From Saccharomycopsis phalli (Eukaryota; Ascomycota; Saccharomycetes; Ascoideales; Saccharomycopsidaceae), in NCBI GenBank assembly GCA_020342235.1, contig CP073217.1, forward strand, positions 248,001-312,000: a stretch of 64,000 nt of DNA, written 5' to 3'. Shown here piece after piece: positions 46,804-57,480 of the stretch. Within the stretch, counting starts at the first letter, position 1. Each line of letters opens with the position of its first letter. The translations under genes were made by a program, and so were the position numbers. The notes below the pieces were generated by a model. It did not search any database. It worked only from the letters and a program-made list of their open reading frames with translations, and was not told the origin of the DNA.

Positions 46804-47508
46804 GTAATTTGGTATAGGATTAGTATGATAGTATTTACCTCCGGATTTTTCAGAGCTTACCTGTCTATAGGTCAGCCACGGTAATTAGTGTAAACTATAA
46901 TAATAATAAGTAATACGAGTGAACACAATAAGATAGTCTGGTATTACCACTACTACCCACATATCTTATTGAGCTCTGACGTACATTAGTGAAATGTACT
47001 TATCCTATCAGAGTTCTTGGTCTCGTAACCACGATTATTGATGATGTGGTTACAACCGGATGGAGCAGTATTACCCTACCTATAATACCTTATAAAAGGA
47101 ATTTACTGCCTCCAAGTTATTTAGTTCAGAATTTTATATACAGAATGTATATTATGGTATCGATTGGAACAATGTATAATTGTTATAGTAGCTACTGAAA
47201 GTTCTGTGCTCCGAACCTACAATATTATTTATTTAATATTGTGGGCCGTATTTACGTATTAAGTTTTTCCTTATGATTGATTACAGTCTAAGGTTTTTTG
47301 TTAGTACATCAAGCTCACTACTACTATTTATTATTCTATTCCTTTATACGGGTGTCACGTCCCCAAGAGAGAAGTGGTAACACAACTACAAATTCATTCT
47401 TAGGAAAAGTATAAATAGCTGCTTAAGTCGCTAGTAATGAGATATATTAAGTTCACCTTAGAACTATTTACAACTTATATTTGTAGTTAACTTCATTGCC
47501 CTATAGGT
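46804..47508. repeat. Diverged LTR remnants
   Basis: No gene. Pieces resemble copia-D-like LTR ends (TGACGTACATTAGTG near 46977; GAGCTCACTACTACTA and GTCCCCAAGAGAGAAG near 47317-47380). There is a gypsy-type tail (TTACAACTTATATTTGTAGTTAAC near 47470) and a piece near 47260-47310 shared in inverse with 18310-18350. Confidence 0.55.
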
Positions 47509-47837
47509 TGACGTCATACGAAGTATGATACAAGAAGATGGTCACGTGATAAGCGGAATAAGCAACATGGGAAGCATAGGCGCCGATCTATGATGATACG
47601 CAATATGACTCCGCCACCTCACAGTGGACACGTATATGTGAGAGATGCAGGTATAAAAGATATTAGTTTAGACCTGAAGATCTTTAGTTCAAAATAAATA
47701 TAGTATACGTTTGTAAGATAGCCCGGCACTATCAATAATACCTCGTATCTTACTGAGCTCGCTACTACTACTTATTATTTATTTATTACTATTAGTGCAA
47801 GGTCCCCATCAGACAAGAGACAACACTAAGTACGTCA
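47509..47837 (+). repeat. Copia-D solo LTR
   Basis: A 329-bp copia-D LTR with a 5-bp TSD, TAGGT (47504-47508 and 47838-47842), inserted into an older gypsy-like LTR remnant. Confidence 0.94.
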
Positions 47838-47895
47838 TAGGTTAGCTTGATACAAGTGCTATAACAGAAGCTATGAATATTTTCTGTTATAACAC

Positions 47896-48195
47896 TATAA
47901 CGAATTTAGTTCCGACTATTCGCTATAACACTTATAATACTTAATTAACGAGGGGTATCACGTTAACTACAGATATAAGTTGTAAGATGATCTCTCTCCA
48001 ATCAGAGTGCCCCTCCTTTAATATATTCCTCCATATTTATAGTCTTCCCCAGTAGGGTAGTTATAACTCAGCCTCTCACCTAGAGGCGGCTGCGCCACCG
48101 CCAACCATTCACCCATTACCTATCTTCAATGCACGTGCCATGCTCTTCTGATCCTCTCATCACGTGTAAGGTCCACCTGACCTTATATCGTTACA
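47896..48195 (-). repeat. Gypsy-A-like solo LTR (variant)
   Basis: A 300-bp LTR with the same ends as gypsy-A but a diverged middle. TSD AACAC (47891-47895 and 48196-48200). Before the neighbouring LTR arrived it lay 57 bp upstream of tRNA-Leu. Confidence 0.92.
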
Positions 48196-48208
48196 AACAC
48201 AAATTCTC

Positions 48209-48501
48209 TATAACGAATTTAGTCCGGGCTAATCGTTATAACACTTATAATCCTTACCCAACAGCCCAAGGCCCGCTGACTACAATGTATAAGTTGTAAG
48301 ATGAGCTCAGAATACCAGTGCCGTTCATGTTGTTCTCTTTTCTATTTATCATTCTCTTAAGTAGGGTAAACCTAACCTTATCGTCCAAGTGAGATCATCA
48401 TGTCTCCTTAACCATTCATCCATTACCAGATCATTAACACGTGCCATGTTCACATGACCACGTTGTCACGTGAAAGGTCCACCTGACCTTATATCGTTAC
48501 A
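48209..48501 (-). repeat. Gypsy-A solo LTR
   Basis: A 293-bp LTR nearly identical to those of 27027-31573. TSD TTCTC (48204-48208 and 48502-48506). Its end lies 49 bp upstream of tRNA-Leu. Confidence 0.94.
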
Positions 48502-48550
48502 TTCTCAATGCATACTAATGTATCCTACCCAAAAATTTGAATTTCAAATT

Positions 48551-48634
48551 GGAGGGTTGGCCGAGTGGTCTAAGGCGGCAGACTTAAGATCTGTTGGGAA
48601 TACTCCCGCGCGAGTTCGAACCTCGCATCCTTCA
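48551..48634 (+). tRNA. tRNA-Leu(UAA)
   Basis: 84 nt with a long variable arm. It starts GGAGGGTTGGCCGAG, the anticodon loop is CTTAAGA, the B box is AGTTCGAACC, and it ends CATCCTTCA. No intron. T-rich terminators follow at once (ATTTTATTTTTG). It is convergent with CUL3, whose stop codon lies 78 bp away. Confidence 0.97.
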
Positions 48635-48712
48635 GTATTTTATTTTTGTTTTACTATAGTATTTTCTGTCAAATTCTTGCAGTGAATTTTCTTACAAATT
48701 TTAACGCCATAA

Positions 48713-51039
48713 TTAAGCTAAATAAGTATATACGCCTTTATCTGACGGACTTCTGGCCAAATATTCCTGCTCAAGCAAATTTTCTATGCGGAGTTTGATG
48801 AATTGTGGCGAGGGGCGGAACCGGTTGGCCAACTGCTTGACTATCTCTGAGATAAGATCGTTGTGATTGATGGATTTTCGAGATTTCATGATACGGACAA
48901 TGGCAGCATCAACTTCATATTTTCTGGAATTATTGATCAGTGACATAGTTTCTTTTCTTTCTGCATCGGTCTCTGCCTTGCTATTCAAGGAAATCGTCAA
49001 CACCTTGACTTTTGAGGATGCACTTTCGAAGTTCTCATTGATAGTGAACTTGTCATCGGGATTAACATCCTTGGACATGGGAGATTTCTTGAGGAGCCGA
49101 GTACGGGGTGCTACAGAGATGCTCTGTAGATGCCGTACGAGATCTTGTTTCGGGATATTTGTCAAGGAAAGAATCTGTTCAAACGTGAGAACATTATTTT
49201 CTTCGAACAAGAGCAAGACCACAGCAGCATAAGTCGGTAGGTTGATTTCGTAGACACGATTTTTGAAGCGGGTCTTGACGTCCAAGGATCCAAACCCTGG
49301 GGCCCAGATCAAGTTTCTACCGCGGTGCTTTTCGACATAGAAGCTGTCAAATGCGGCTTTCAAGTCCTGGAGTGGTTTGTTAAATGCTACATTGCTGCTA
49401 GATGGGGTAAGTGGCCAGAATGTCGTGGTGAGAATGTTAGCTGAAAACGCCACTTTCAGTGCGTGTGATTCATTAAACTCCTGCGAAACGTCTTTGGAAG
49501 CCTTCATATCACGGAACATGCCTTCTATTTTGGATGTGTATAACGCACCAAGTTCCTGCCTAAGTTTCCCTATCATCGACCGCTCAACGTCCATGGAAAA
49601 GTACTTTTGCTGAAGAAGACGCCGAGTGAGATGATTCTTATAGTACTTCTCAAACAAGTCTTTGTCGCGGATGTACTGGAAAAGCATGATTGCTTTTTCA
49701 AGCACTGATTCACATTCCTCGTCGGTCTTACACTTGGAAGACTTTTTGACGTTACTATCAATATAGAGTGAAAGCCACTCACTGGCCTTTGCGTTTTTGT
49801 TGATAAATTCTACCAAGCCACTACCCATGGCTGCCATAAGGTACGTATTGTTGTTTAATCCAGCCAGAAGAATTTGGTCCAATTTCTCCTTATATGCAAG
49901 AATATTTTCAACCCACAGAATTGCAAGACCCGTCATTTCTTTCCGTTTCTTTCCTGGCGTCGCCGCAAAAGAATCGCGCACCAGTGCCTCTAACCCTTCT
50001 CCTTCTGCAACAACGAGGCGCTTTAGTGCACTCTGGATAACACTGAAGGTCTTATCTATGCGCAGCACAAGTGTGTATAGTAACTGAAGATCAGTCAACT
50101 GTTCGGTATCAATCCAGAACTGGAATCCCTCAGGGAACAGAAGCACAGCCTCAATATTGTCGCTGATAAGAACGTTATCAAGGAGTTGAATGAGTTTCGG
50201 GAAAGTTGTACTTGGAAGGTATATCACAGACATGTTCTCCTCCTCAATGATGATCTCATTAACACGTGAAATATACATGTGTCCGTTAGAGCACTTGAGC
50301 AAATCACCCGAGAGTTTGCTGTAATATGCGTATGACTGTGTCATAAAGAACGGCTCAAAGGCCTTGAGGTAGTAGTTCTCTTCACCTTCTTCAGAAAATT
50401 GCTCGTACATACGGATCACCGCCTTGATTAAGAACTTGTCCACCAACCGGCCCTGCCGATTTCTAGATATCCCTTCCATCAAAATATGATTCAAAATCCT
50501 TACTACCTCATCGCCATTTGATTGAAGCACACATTCCTTGAAGAGATTCACACCCACATCATAGGTGCTTGGAAGTCCTGACTCCTTAACATAAACCCGG
50601 TCTAGATACATCAAGACATCGCTGATCATACGCATACATAAGCAATGGTCGTCCCACTCCTTTACGATTCGCAGGAGAATCTCTGGACTGAAACCCACGC
50701 TGGCGTAATCTATTGTACCGGACTGGCCGAGAACAGTTCGCACATATCCCATGAGATCCTGTCTTTTTTGAAGCAAGTGCCCCGTAATCTGCTCTCGTAC
50801 ATTCCGATATAGACTCTCGCCGCTTTTTCGCAAGACGAGGTGATAGCATTTACGATACAAATGCTCAAATGAGAGCTGCGATGCGTTCTTGTTGATGATC
50901 TCGGTGATAGCGGCTGAAAGAACTTCCCACGACTTGTCAATATCCACGCCATCACTCAAGCTCTGTTGTTAGAAAGTCTACATGAATAATAACTTACCCT
51001 CTTGGGCGGTCTTATCTTAACCCGTCGACTAACAGACAT
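48713..51039 (-). CDS. CUL3: Cullin-3, E3 ubiquitin ligase scaffold (two exons)
   Basis: Scaffold of Cullin-RING ubiquitin ligases: the N-terminal helical repeats bind substrate adaptors and the C-terminal cullin homology and winged-helix domains bind the RING protein Rbx1/Hrt1. Exon 1 is 50998-51039 (MSVSRRVKIRPPKR) and exon 2 is 48713-50962, giving 763 residues, close to human CUL3 (768). The N-terminal SFEHLYRKCYHLVLRKSGE resembles human CUL3. The C-terminus IVRIMKSRK holds the Nedd8/Rub1 acceptor, Lys707 by my count, and the protein ends VYTYLA as in CUL3. The intron is needed because the exon 2 frame has no ATG near its start; reading through the intron gives a stop. Subfamily CUL3 is likely, cullin certain. 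Confidence 0.93.
50963..50997 (-). other. 35-nt spliceosomal intron in CUL3
   Basis: Begins GTAAGT, has a branch-point-like TTTCTAAC, and ends CAACAG; the branch A lies only about six bases from the 3' splice site. The length is not a multiple of three, and the unspliced frame meets TGA just after it. Removing it joins exons in phase 0. Such a short branch-to-acceptor distance is typical of Yarrowia-like yeasts. Confidence 0.82.
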
Positions 51040-52139
51040 GGATTGTTGGGTGTGCGAATATTTGGTTTATGAAAATGTTACCCGGGGATAGAAAGTCACT
51101 TAACGTTGATGAAGATATTAAATATGAGGATATGATATGAGGTACAATATATTATCTAAATCATGATTGTGTGGCTATGAATATAGTTATATTGTTATTA
51201 GTAGTTCACCTCCCGATCCTTCATAGAAGGGCAACGACCAGTTTGTAATGACACGTGATCCAAATAACCTTGCTTGATCTTGTCTCTCTCTAATCTTGTC
51301 TTTGTCAGAATATTTGCCAGACTTTATTTCTCAGATGCAATAATATTTCTCAAATGTCTATGGACTTCCTGCTAGACCAAGGCAGATTGAAATTTCGATC
51401 TAATACTATGTTCTGCTTATTGAAAAACAACGAAGTACTTACAACTTGGCTGGTGGATAACAAACAATGCTATTCATTTTCTAGTTGCTCGGAAAATAAA
51501 GAAATCTAACCTGTGGCACTTTATCAGTTTATTTTGTTAGTGATTTTTAAAGTAGCCCACTATTTCTTTTCGGTAAAATAAAATTTTGGAAATAATTATA
51601 CTAGGCAACCATATGATAACCATGTTGTATTTTCAAAAATAGAATAGAAAAAGCCCTATGATCTTTTTTATATTCAAGGCTGGGAGTTCTCTCCTAGATG
51701 AAAAACAAATGCTAGTAAACAACTGAGACCAGTGAATACGAAAAATACTATTATTCTAGATTATCCAACACTATCATATTTTCACTGCAATGTATTTTCT
51801 AATGTAATAATCTGACCTCGTATCGCTGATCGGAACAAGTACTAAGTCTGCTTATTTGACCATGGTATTACCGAGCATGTGCCACCATTGTACAAGTTTT
51901 ATGCTTTCCACAAGTACACCAACAGGGCACTTTATCATTAATATTGTAAATAAATCCTTTATATACGACACATGAAGTGTCATGCTAGTCAATCCATGGT
52001 ATACTAATACCAATTTCATAACCCAACGACTCATAATCGTACAGCCATACAGTAAGACAGCCACGATTAGGCAAAGATATAGACACGCCACCTAACCCCA
52101 TTGGAAAACACGTAAATTCCAAAACCAGGTCTGAAGGTT
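51040..52139. other. Intergenic region between CUL3 and EAF3
   Basis: A-T rich, with no gene or LTR recognised. It should hold the CUL3 promoter (near 51040-51400) and the EAF3 3' end. A 79-codon frame at 51852-52091 lacks any family likeness. Confidence 0.6.
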
Positions 52140-53075
52140 TTATGTTCTCGAGAGAGCGTCGTACGCAGGGGAGGGAGTCTCATAGTGAGTCAACACAAAC
52201 AGGCTCAGGTTCGCGTCTATATACTGAATCATATCCTCCAAGCTTCCCTTTAAAATGCCGATGCTGCGCTGGTCCATCCCCGTCTGGGCAATCAACCCTG
52301 GAAAGCTAACAAACAAGCGGAGCAAATGTTCTGCGCCGTAAATTTCACTGGGCTTTTTTCCTTGGAACTCCTTGCTCTCAAGCACGTTTTTGTACTGCTG
52401 CCGCTCATACCTATAAAGGAGAATTGTGCCGAGTGCCTTATTGAAGTACACTTCCACGCCGGCAATCGTTTCCTCAAGAATGTCCTCATCCAGGGGTTTG
52501 AGCGGAACTTTTTTCGCTTTACAGTGCTCTCTGTACATGTTGAGGATCTGTGCCACGTTTGGGGTTCGTGGGAGCGCCACAATCTGGTGATCTTTGGTGA
52601 CGTACTCCCAGTCGTTCACCAACAAGGCCTTGACATTATCTGGTACGCTAAAATGGATCTCGGGCCGCTTTAAATAGTCTTCTGTGCGCTCCAATTCCTC
52701 TGTGCCGCGCTTCCGTCTTCCACTATGCCGCTGCTCGGACTCAACTGCGGTTTTGTCCTCTTGTTTCTTGGTTGAGCTCTCAATGGCCGAGTGCCAAGCA
52801 GAGCCCTTGAGCTTCTTCTGGAGATGGATGTTCTCTGGGGTTAATTCGAGTACACGCTCACGTCCCACCCACTCGTCCCAGCTTGCCTTCCATCCCTTGT
52901 AATGGATATAGTACGCCAGCTGAAGTTGAAGTGTCTGGGGAATCGAGCTCCCGGCGGACTTTTCGCCATCTTTGGAAACAACCTTGCGCGATTTCGGATC
53001 ATAAACACGGAGAACCTTGGCTTCGTAGAGCAACGGTCCGTGGTACGCCAAACACTTGACGCTGGGAGCAAACAT
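52140..53075 (-). CDS. EAF3: MRG15/Eaf3-type chromodomain protein
   Basis: Eaf3/Alp13/MRG15 family. In yeast it is shared by the NuA4 acetyltransferase and the Rpd3S deacetylase, where its chromo-barrel domain reads H3K36 methylation. The start chosen is the ATG at 53075 (MFAPSVKCLAYHGPLLYEA), which matches the family N-terminus; the frame runs 80 codons further upstream but that part is hydrophobic and unlike the family. The product is 311 residues. Chromo-barrel about 5-90 (aromatic YYIHYKGWKASWDEWV), a charged linker with KRKR-like nuclear signals near 120-140, and MRG domain about 145-311 (IHFSVPDNVKALLVNDWEYV, LLRLFVSFPGLI). It lies upstream of and parallel to CUL3. Confidence 0.93.
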   Translation of the reverse strand: MFAPSVKCLAYHGPLLYEAKVLRVYDPKSRKVVSKDGEKSAGSSIPQTLQLQLAYYIHYKGWKASWDEWVGRERVLELTPENIHLQKKLKGSAWHSAIESSTKKQEDKTAVESEQRHSGRRKRGTEELERTEDYLKRPEIHFSVPDNVKALLVNDWEYVTKDHQIVALPRTPNVAQILNMYREHCKAKKVPLKPLDEDILEETIAGVEVYFNKALGTILLYRYERQQYKNVLESKEFQGKKPSEIYGAEHLLRLFVSFPGLIAQTGMDQRSIGILKGSLEDMIQYIDANLSLFVLTHYETPSPAYDALSRT

Positions 53076-55019
53076 GATGAAGAAAGGAAAACAATTGCGA
53101 TAATCACACGTGAGGAGGGTAATGACAGACGCGGTATACGATGTGAATGGTAGTATTAGAATGACAAAAGGAAAAAATGAAAAGAATGGCAAAAAGAATG
53201 ACAAGATTAAATTATATACTGCACTAATATTAACTGTATAGTAATGTCTTGTGATTGAGTTGGTATAAATCATCAATTTCGAATTGTCATTTGGATCGCT
53301 GACACGTGCCTCCATTTGACTTTTGCAGTTACGATGGAATTGTGATTTATATATGACTCCACTGGGAAGATATTAGAAGATGGGTAGTGTGATGGACAGT
53401 GTTATAGGCAATGATGGAAAGCTGACTGGTCTAAATCACGACAGTGCCAATGGATCGTACAATACCAATTCAAATCTGAACTGAATGCTCGTGAATGTCA
53501 CGCAGTCTGGTTGAAATATTATTAAAAAACAAACAAAGTAATAATAGATTTGCCTTAAATTTCTATTTGAATCAGACTTTAACATTAGTATTGGCTGTGT
53601 ATATCGAATATTTCACAGAGCTTATAATGGGCTTACCGAGGTTTGAAATACTTTGCGACAATTGTCTGGTTAACCTACGCCTGCTCTTCCAATGGCCCAA
53701 TTTCACGACCCTACCCCTAACTACACCCTGATTTATCCTTTTATACAAGGTTCCAAAATCTGGTTCCAAAATATGCATGTCTCGAACCTTGCACACCACA
53801 AAATTTATCTAGGGCAAAACATGTAGCTAGGTATGTCGTGTCTTGGAGTGCATATGGTATTTCTTATCGTTTATTCTAAAATTAGAACCTTGGCAGCATG
53901 AATCAGAACCGATGGTGGTGTTTGCTGATACGATTCAAGAACGAAGCACCGGGAATCAGTAGCGATTGATGATTCCCTGGAGAGTATTCTAGACATTGTG
54001 AGTAGATGTTACCAGCAAATTCTTGCAAATTGAGTAGCTACAAGGCAATGCATATTGCTAAATGCGAAACAAATTTAGAGAGTAAACCACGACAAATGTC
54101 TTGAATTATGAGTACAACCAAGAAGTTAGGGAGTTGATCAAAGGAGAAATGGATGGAATTAGCAAGTATAAATTGGAGTATAAATTGGAGTATAAATTGG
54201 AGTATAAATTGGAGTATAAATTGGAGTATAAATTGGAGTAGAGATGGATCAATAGGTAAATAAACGGGCAGTTGTGAAAAGTGAGTATAACGTGTATATA
54301 AAAGCGGAAAACAGCTGCATATTACTAGAGACGATAGATGTGACTATAGCAGAATACACCAATGAAATAATTAGCCAATGAGGAGATGATAATGAGAAAA
54401 AAACTTACGATATTCATCATGGCTCGAGAGCGATGTAACTGTGCCTAGACTCGACTACGAATCGAAGCGCATATGAGCTAAGCATATTATGATGTGGCGT
54501 ACACACTAGTACACAGCATCACCCTAGAATAGACATTGCTTTATGAACATGCTGTATTACCAGACGACCTGAACCTTGGCATTGAGTTACGCACCGATCG
54601 GTTGCGGTTTGTATATCCGGGTAACGTTCCTAATTGGGCGTGGTTTCTCCTGAAATTGCAAAGAGGTATTTGGTAGACGAGAAAATAGAGACCTGGTAGT
54701 TGGTCGATATAAAAATAGATATAGAAGACTAGCAAGTAGAAAACTGCGACTAGACAGGTTTTGCACTATAGTGATCTACTGCGATATAGTGATATTTTGT
54801 TTTACAAGAGTCCGTACAATAGGCCAACCAAAACACAACACCAAAGGCCAGATCGCAAGGGCTAGATAACAGAAGCCGGACAACACCAAGGGCAGATATT
54901 TGAACGATCCACAGGGGGACATATATTGAACGATCCATAGGTCGGTAGGATAGACGTACCAAATAGCGGATTATTGAGCACTTACGAGCAGCGCTTTGAG
55001 CAAGAGAAACAAACACAGC
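53076..55019. other. Divergent intergenic region, EAF3 to casein kinase
   Basis: About 1.9 kb holding both promoters. CACGTG occurs near 53106 and 53303 on the EAF3 side. A TATATAAAA box is at 54295-54303, though far (about 720 bp) from the kinase ATG. A 12-bp tandem repeat is at 54167-54238. Short frames here have no family likeness. Confidence 0.55.
54167..54238. repeat. 12-bp tandem repeat, six exact copies
   Basis: Unit TATAAATTGGAG repeated six times with no mismatch, in the shared upstream region of EAF3 and the casein kinase gene. Confidence 0.97.
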
Positions 55020-56282
55020 ATGTCAAACAACCAAGGGCTAAACGGCAACGTGGTGGGCCTACATTTCCGCATCGGCAAGAAGATCGGGGAAGGCTCGTTT
55101 GGAATCATTTTTGAAGGTATAAACCTTCTCACAAACCAGCACGTGGCAATCAAGTTTGAGCCGCGCAAGTCAGAGGCTCCACAGCTTCGAGACGAGTACA
55201 GAGCGTACCGGATTCTTCAGGGGTGCGTGGGGGTACCGAACGCGTACCATTTTGGCCAGGAAGGGTTACATAACATCCTTGTGATTGATCTTCTTGGTCC
55301 GTCGCTCGAGGACTTGTTTGAGTGGTGTGAGCGGAAATTCTCGGTCAAAACCACGATCCAGGTGGCCAAGCAGATGATCACGCGTGTGCAGTCGATCCAC
55401 GAGCGGAATCTCATTTACCGGGACATCAAGCCAGACAATTTTCTCATTGGCCTGCCCAACACCAAAGATGCCAACGTGGTGCACATTGTGGATTTTGGCA
55501 TGGCAAAGTACTACAGAGACCCAAAGACCAAGCAGCATATCCCGTACAAGGAGCGGAAGTCGCTTTCCGGAACCGCACGGTACATGAGCATCAACACACA
55601 CCTTGGACGAGAGCAGTCGAGAAGAGACGACTTGGAGAGTCTAGGCCACGTCTTTATGTATTTTCTCAGGGGCCTGTTGCCGTGGCAGGGACTCAAGGCA
55701 CCTACCAACAAGTTGAAGTACGAGAAGATTGGCGAGAAGAAGCAGACAACCGATATTGCCGAGTTGTGTCTGGGATTTCCGGACTCGTTTGCCGAGTACT
55801 TGAACTACGTGCGGAATTTGCGGTTCGACGAGACCCCGGATTACGACTATCTCCGGCACTTGATGGACAAGGGCTTGGAGCTGCTTGGTGAAAAGGAAGA
55901 CGGCCATTTTGACTGGATGGATATCAATGGGGGCAAGGGCTGGGACATTAACATCAACAAGAAACCAAACCTCCATGGCTATGGCAACCCTAACCCGCGC
56001 AACAACCGTCATAGACAGCAAAAACAGTACCAGAACAACTCCAAGTCTCGTCTCACAGTCAACCAGCAACCTCCGCCACAGGCTGTTGCCCAGACGCCGA
56101 CAAACCCGAGATCAGGGTCCCCGTTGAAGAACTACCATCAACAGCCGTACGCTGGATCAAGGAATCATGAATCCAGGCAGCAGCAGATTCGTCAGAACTT
56201 GGAACCGGTGCAGGACCGCGGAGACGTGCAGTCTGTTTCCTCGGAACGTAATTTTTTTCAAAAGGTGTGTTGTTGTGGGTGA
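55020..56282 (+). CDS. YCK1/YCK2: Casein kinase 1, YCK-type, C-terminally palmitoylated
   Basis: Ser/Thr kinase of the CK1 family, 420 residues from the ATG at 55020 (MSNNQGLNGNVVG); the eight codons before it open with TTG and are not used. Kinase domain about 14-295: glycine loop GEGSFG 23-28, Lys45 in VAIK, catalytic Asp135 in YRDIKPDNF, DFG at 158-160, and the CK1-specific SLSGTARYMSIN in place of APE. A Gln/Asn/Pro-rich tail follows and the end is FFQKVCCCG. The terminal Cys residues (417-419) are the palmitoylation site that fixes Yck1/Yck2 to the plasma membrane in budding yeast, where they act in nutrient sensing, endocytosis and morphogenesis. The Yck1/Yck2 assignment, as opposed to vacuolar Yck3, rests on tail type. 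Confidence 0.93.
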   Translation: MSNNQGLNGNVVGLHFRIGKKIGEGSFGIIFEGINLLTNQHVAIKFEPRKSEAPQLRDEYRAYRILQGCVGVPNAYHFGQEGLHNILVIDLLGPSLEDLFEWCERKFSVKTTIQVAKQMITRVQSIHERNLIYRDIKPDNFLIGLPNTKDANVVHIVDFGMAKYYRDPKTKQHIPYKERKSLSGTARYMSINTHLGREQSRRDDLESLGHVFMYFLRGLLPWQGLKAPTNKLKYEKIGEKKQTTDIAELCLGFPDSFAEYLNYVRNLRFDETPDYDYLRHLMDKGLELLGEKEDGHFDWMDINGGKGWDININKKPNLHGYGNPNPRNNRHRQQKQYQNNSKSRLTVNQQPPPQAVAQTPTNPRSGSPLKNYHQQPYAGSRNHESRQQQIRQNLEPVQDRGDVQSVSSERNFFQKVCCCG

Positions 56283-56634
56283 TGGCTAACCGGAAGGTGT
56301 CACCAGGTCTCAGTGCTGTGTCAATAGTAACAATGTATGGTATAATGTAATACAGTGTGTACTACAGTGTAATATAGAAGCTATGTTGCGCGTCAAGGAA
56401 TTGTAAAATAGTTGACTACTTTGACCAAGGAAACATCAATATATTAACCGATCATCGTCACTGCCAAAGGAAACTCCATTTTGTACTATGCTTAAACAGG
56501 AAAATACACCTTGACAAATGTACTTTTCAAACCTATAATAAATAGACCATGCCACATTCACTAATCATCGCCGGGTCCAATCTACACCCTCGGCATTTAT
56601 AGACTGTCCAAAAATGCCGGGACATTTAAAAAAT
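56283..56634. other. Intergenic, 3' side of casein kinase gene
   Basis: A-T rich, convergent between the kinase and tRNA-Gly. Nothing else is recognised. Confidence 0.6.
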
Positions 56635-56705
56635 TGCATCGACCGGGAATCGAACCCGGGGCTCATCGATGGCAACGATGAATTTTACCACTAAACCATC
56701 AATGC
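56635..56705 (-). tRNA. tRNA-Gly(GCC)
   Basis: A 71-nt cloverleaf on the minus strand: starts GCATTGATGG, anticodon loop TTGCCAT, B box GGTTCGATTCC, ends TCGATGCA. A run of six Ts follows the 3' end. It is the only tRNA gene here without a gypsy LTR close upstream; the nearest element, copia-D, is 443 bp away. Confidence 0.97.
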
Positions 56706-57148
56706 TCCTTATTTTGAAACTATTTTTGGCAGTTTATGAACAGAAATACAAAAAGATTGCAGTTTTCAAAACCCAGTCGTATGACAAACGTACACGGTAT
56801 GATATCGAAAAAAAAAAAACATCCTAAGAACTACAAGATCAACACCATTGTATTGCAACCGCAGACAGAAACACCTGGATTACTTTCAAACTCAACACAC
56901 CAGTTTAAGTATCTGGTCAAACATAAGAGATGGCCCACAGCTCATTCTTACACTCATCACTATTCAAAGTATCTTATCGCACCAATCATTAAAGTCCGAT
57001 ACCAGGTGCTTATTGTATGCTCATAAAAGTCTTGTTAAAACTTAATCTAGAATACACAATCTTAGGGTCCTAAGCCATCGGCTAATAATCAGGACATACT
57101 TAGTACGCTTGTCAGCACTTGGAGATTTACACTGAGCAATATTGATTC
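56706..57148. other. Flank between tRNA-Gly and copia-D
   Basis: No gene or LTR is recognised. A 96-codon frame at 56736-57026 has low-complexity content and no family likeness. Confidence 0.55.
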
Positions 57149-57480
57149 TGACGTACTTAGTGTTGTCTCTTCTCTGATGGGGACCTTGCACTAGTAGTAA
57201 TAAATAAATAATAAGTAATAGTAGTAGTGAGCTCAGTAAGATACGAGGTATTATTGATAGTGCCGGGCTATCTTACAAACGTATACTATATTTATTTTGA
57301 ACTCAAGATCTTCAGGTCTAAACTACTATCTTTTATACCTGCATCTCTCACATATACGTGTCCCCTGTGTTGTGGCGGAGTCATACTGCACATCACCATA
57401 GATCGACGTCCATGCTTCCCATGCTGCTCATTCCACTTATCACGTGACAATATTCTTGTATCATACTTCGTATGACGTCA
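57149..57480 (-). repeat. Copia-D 3' LTR
   Basis: 332 bp. In sense orientation it begins TGACGTCATACGAAGTATG and has CACGTG at 57441-57446 and a TATAAAAG box. Confidence 0.95.

Noticed and set aside
48470-48685. A 71-codon frame across tRNA-Leu
   Set aside because: Reads through a gypsy-A LTR end and the tRNA gene; not coding.
51852-52091. A 79-codon hydrophobic frame between CUL3 and EAF3
   Set aside because: No family likeness, no clear start context, A-T rich non-coding DNA.
53076-53315. An 80-codon N-terminal extension of EAF3
   Set aside because: Very hydrophobic and unlike the family; the ATG at 53075 gives the standard MRG15 N-terminus.
54996-55019. Eight extra N-terminal codons of the casein kinase
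   Set aside because: They begin with TTG; the first ATG is at 55020.
56736-57026. A 96-codon frame upstream of copia-D
   Set aside because: Low complexity, overlaps another frame of similar length, no recognised motif.
57473-57480. A loxP-like recombination site at the copia-D LTR edge
   Set aside because: The CATACTTCGTATG stretch recalls a loxP arm but the spacer and second arm are absent; it is better explained as part of the LTR terminus.
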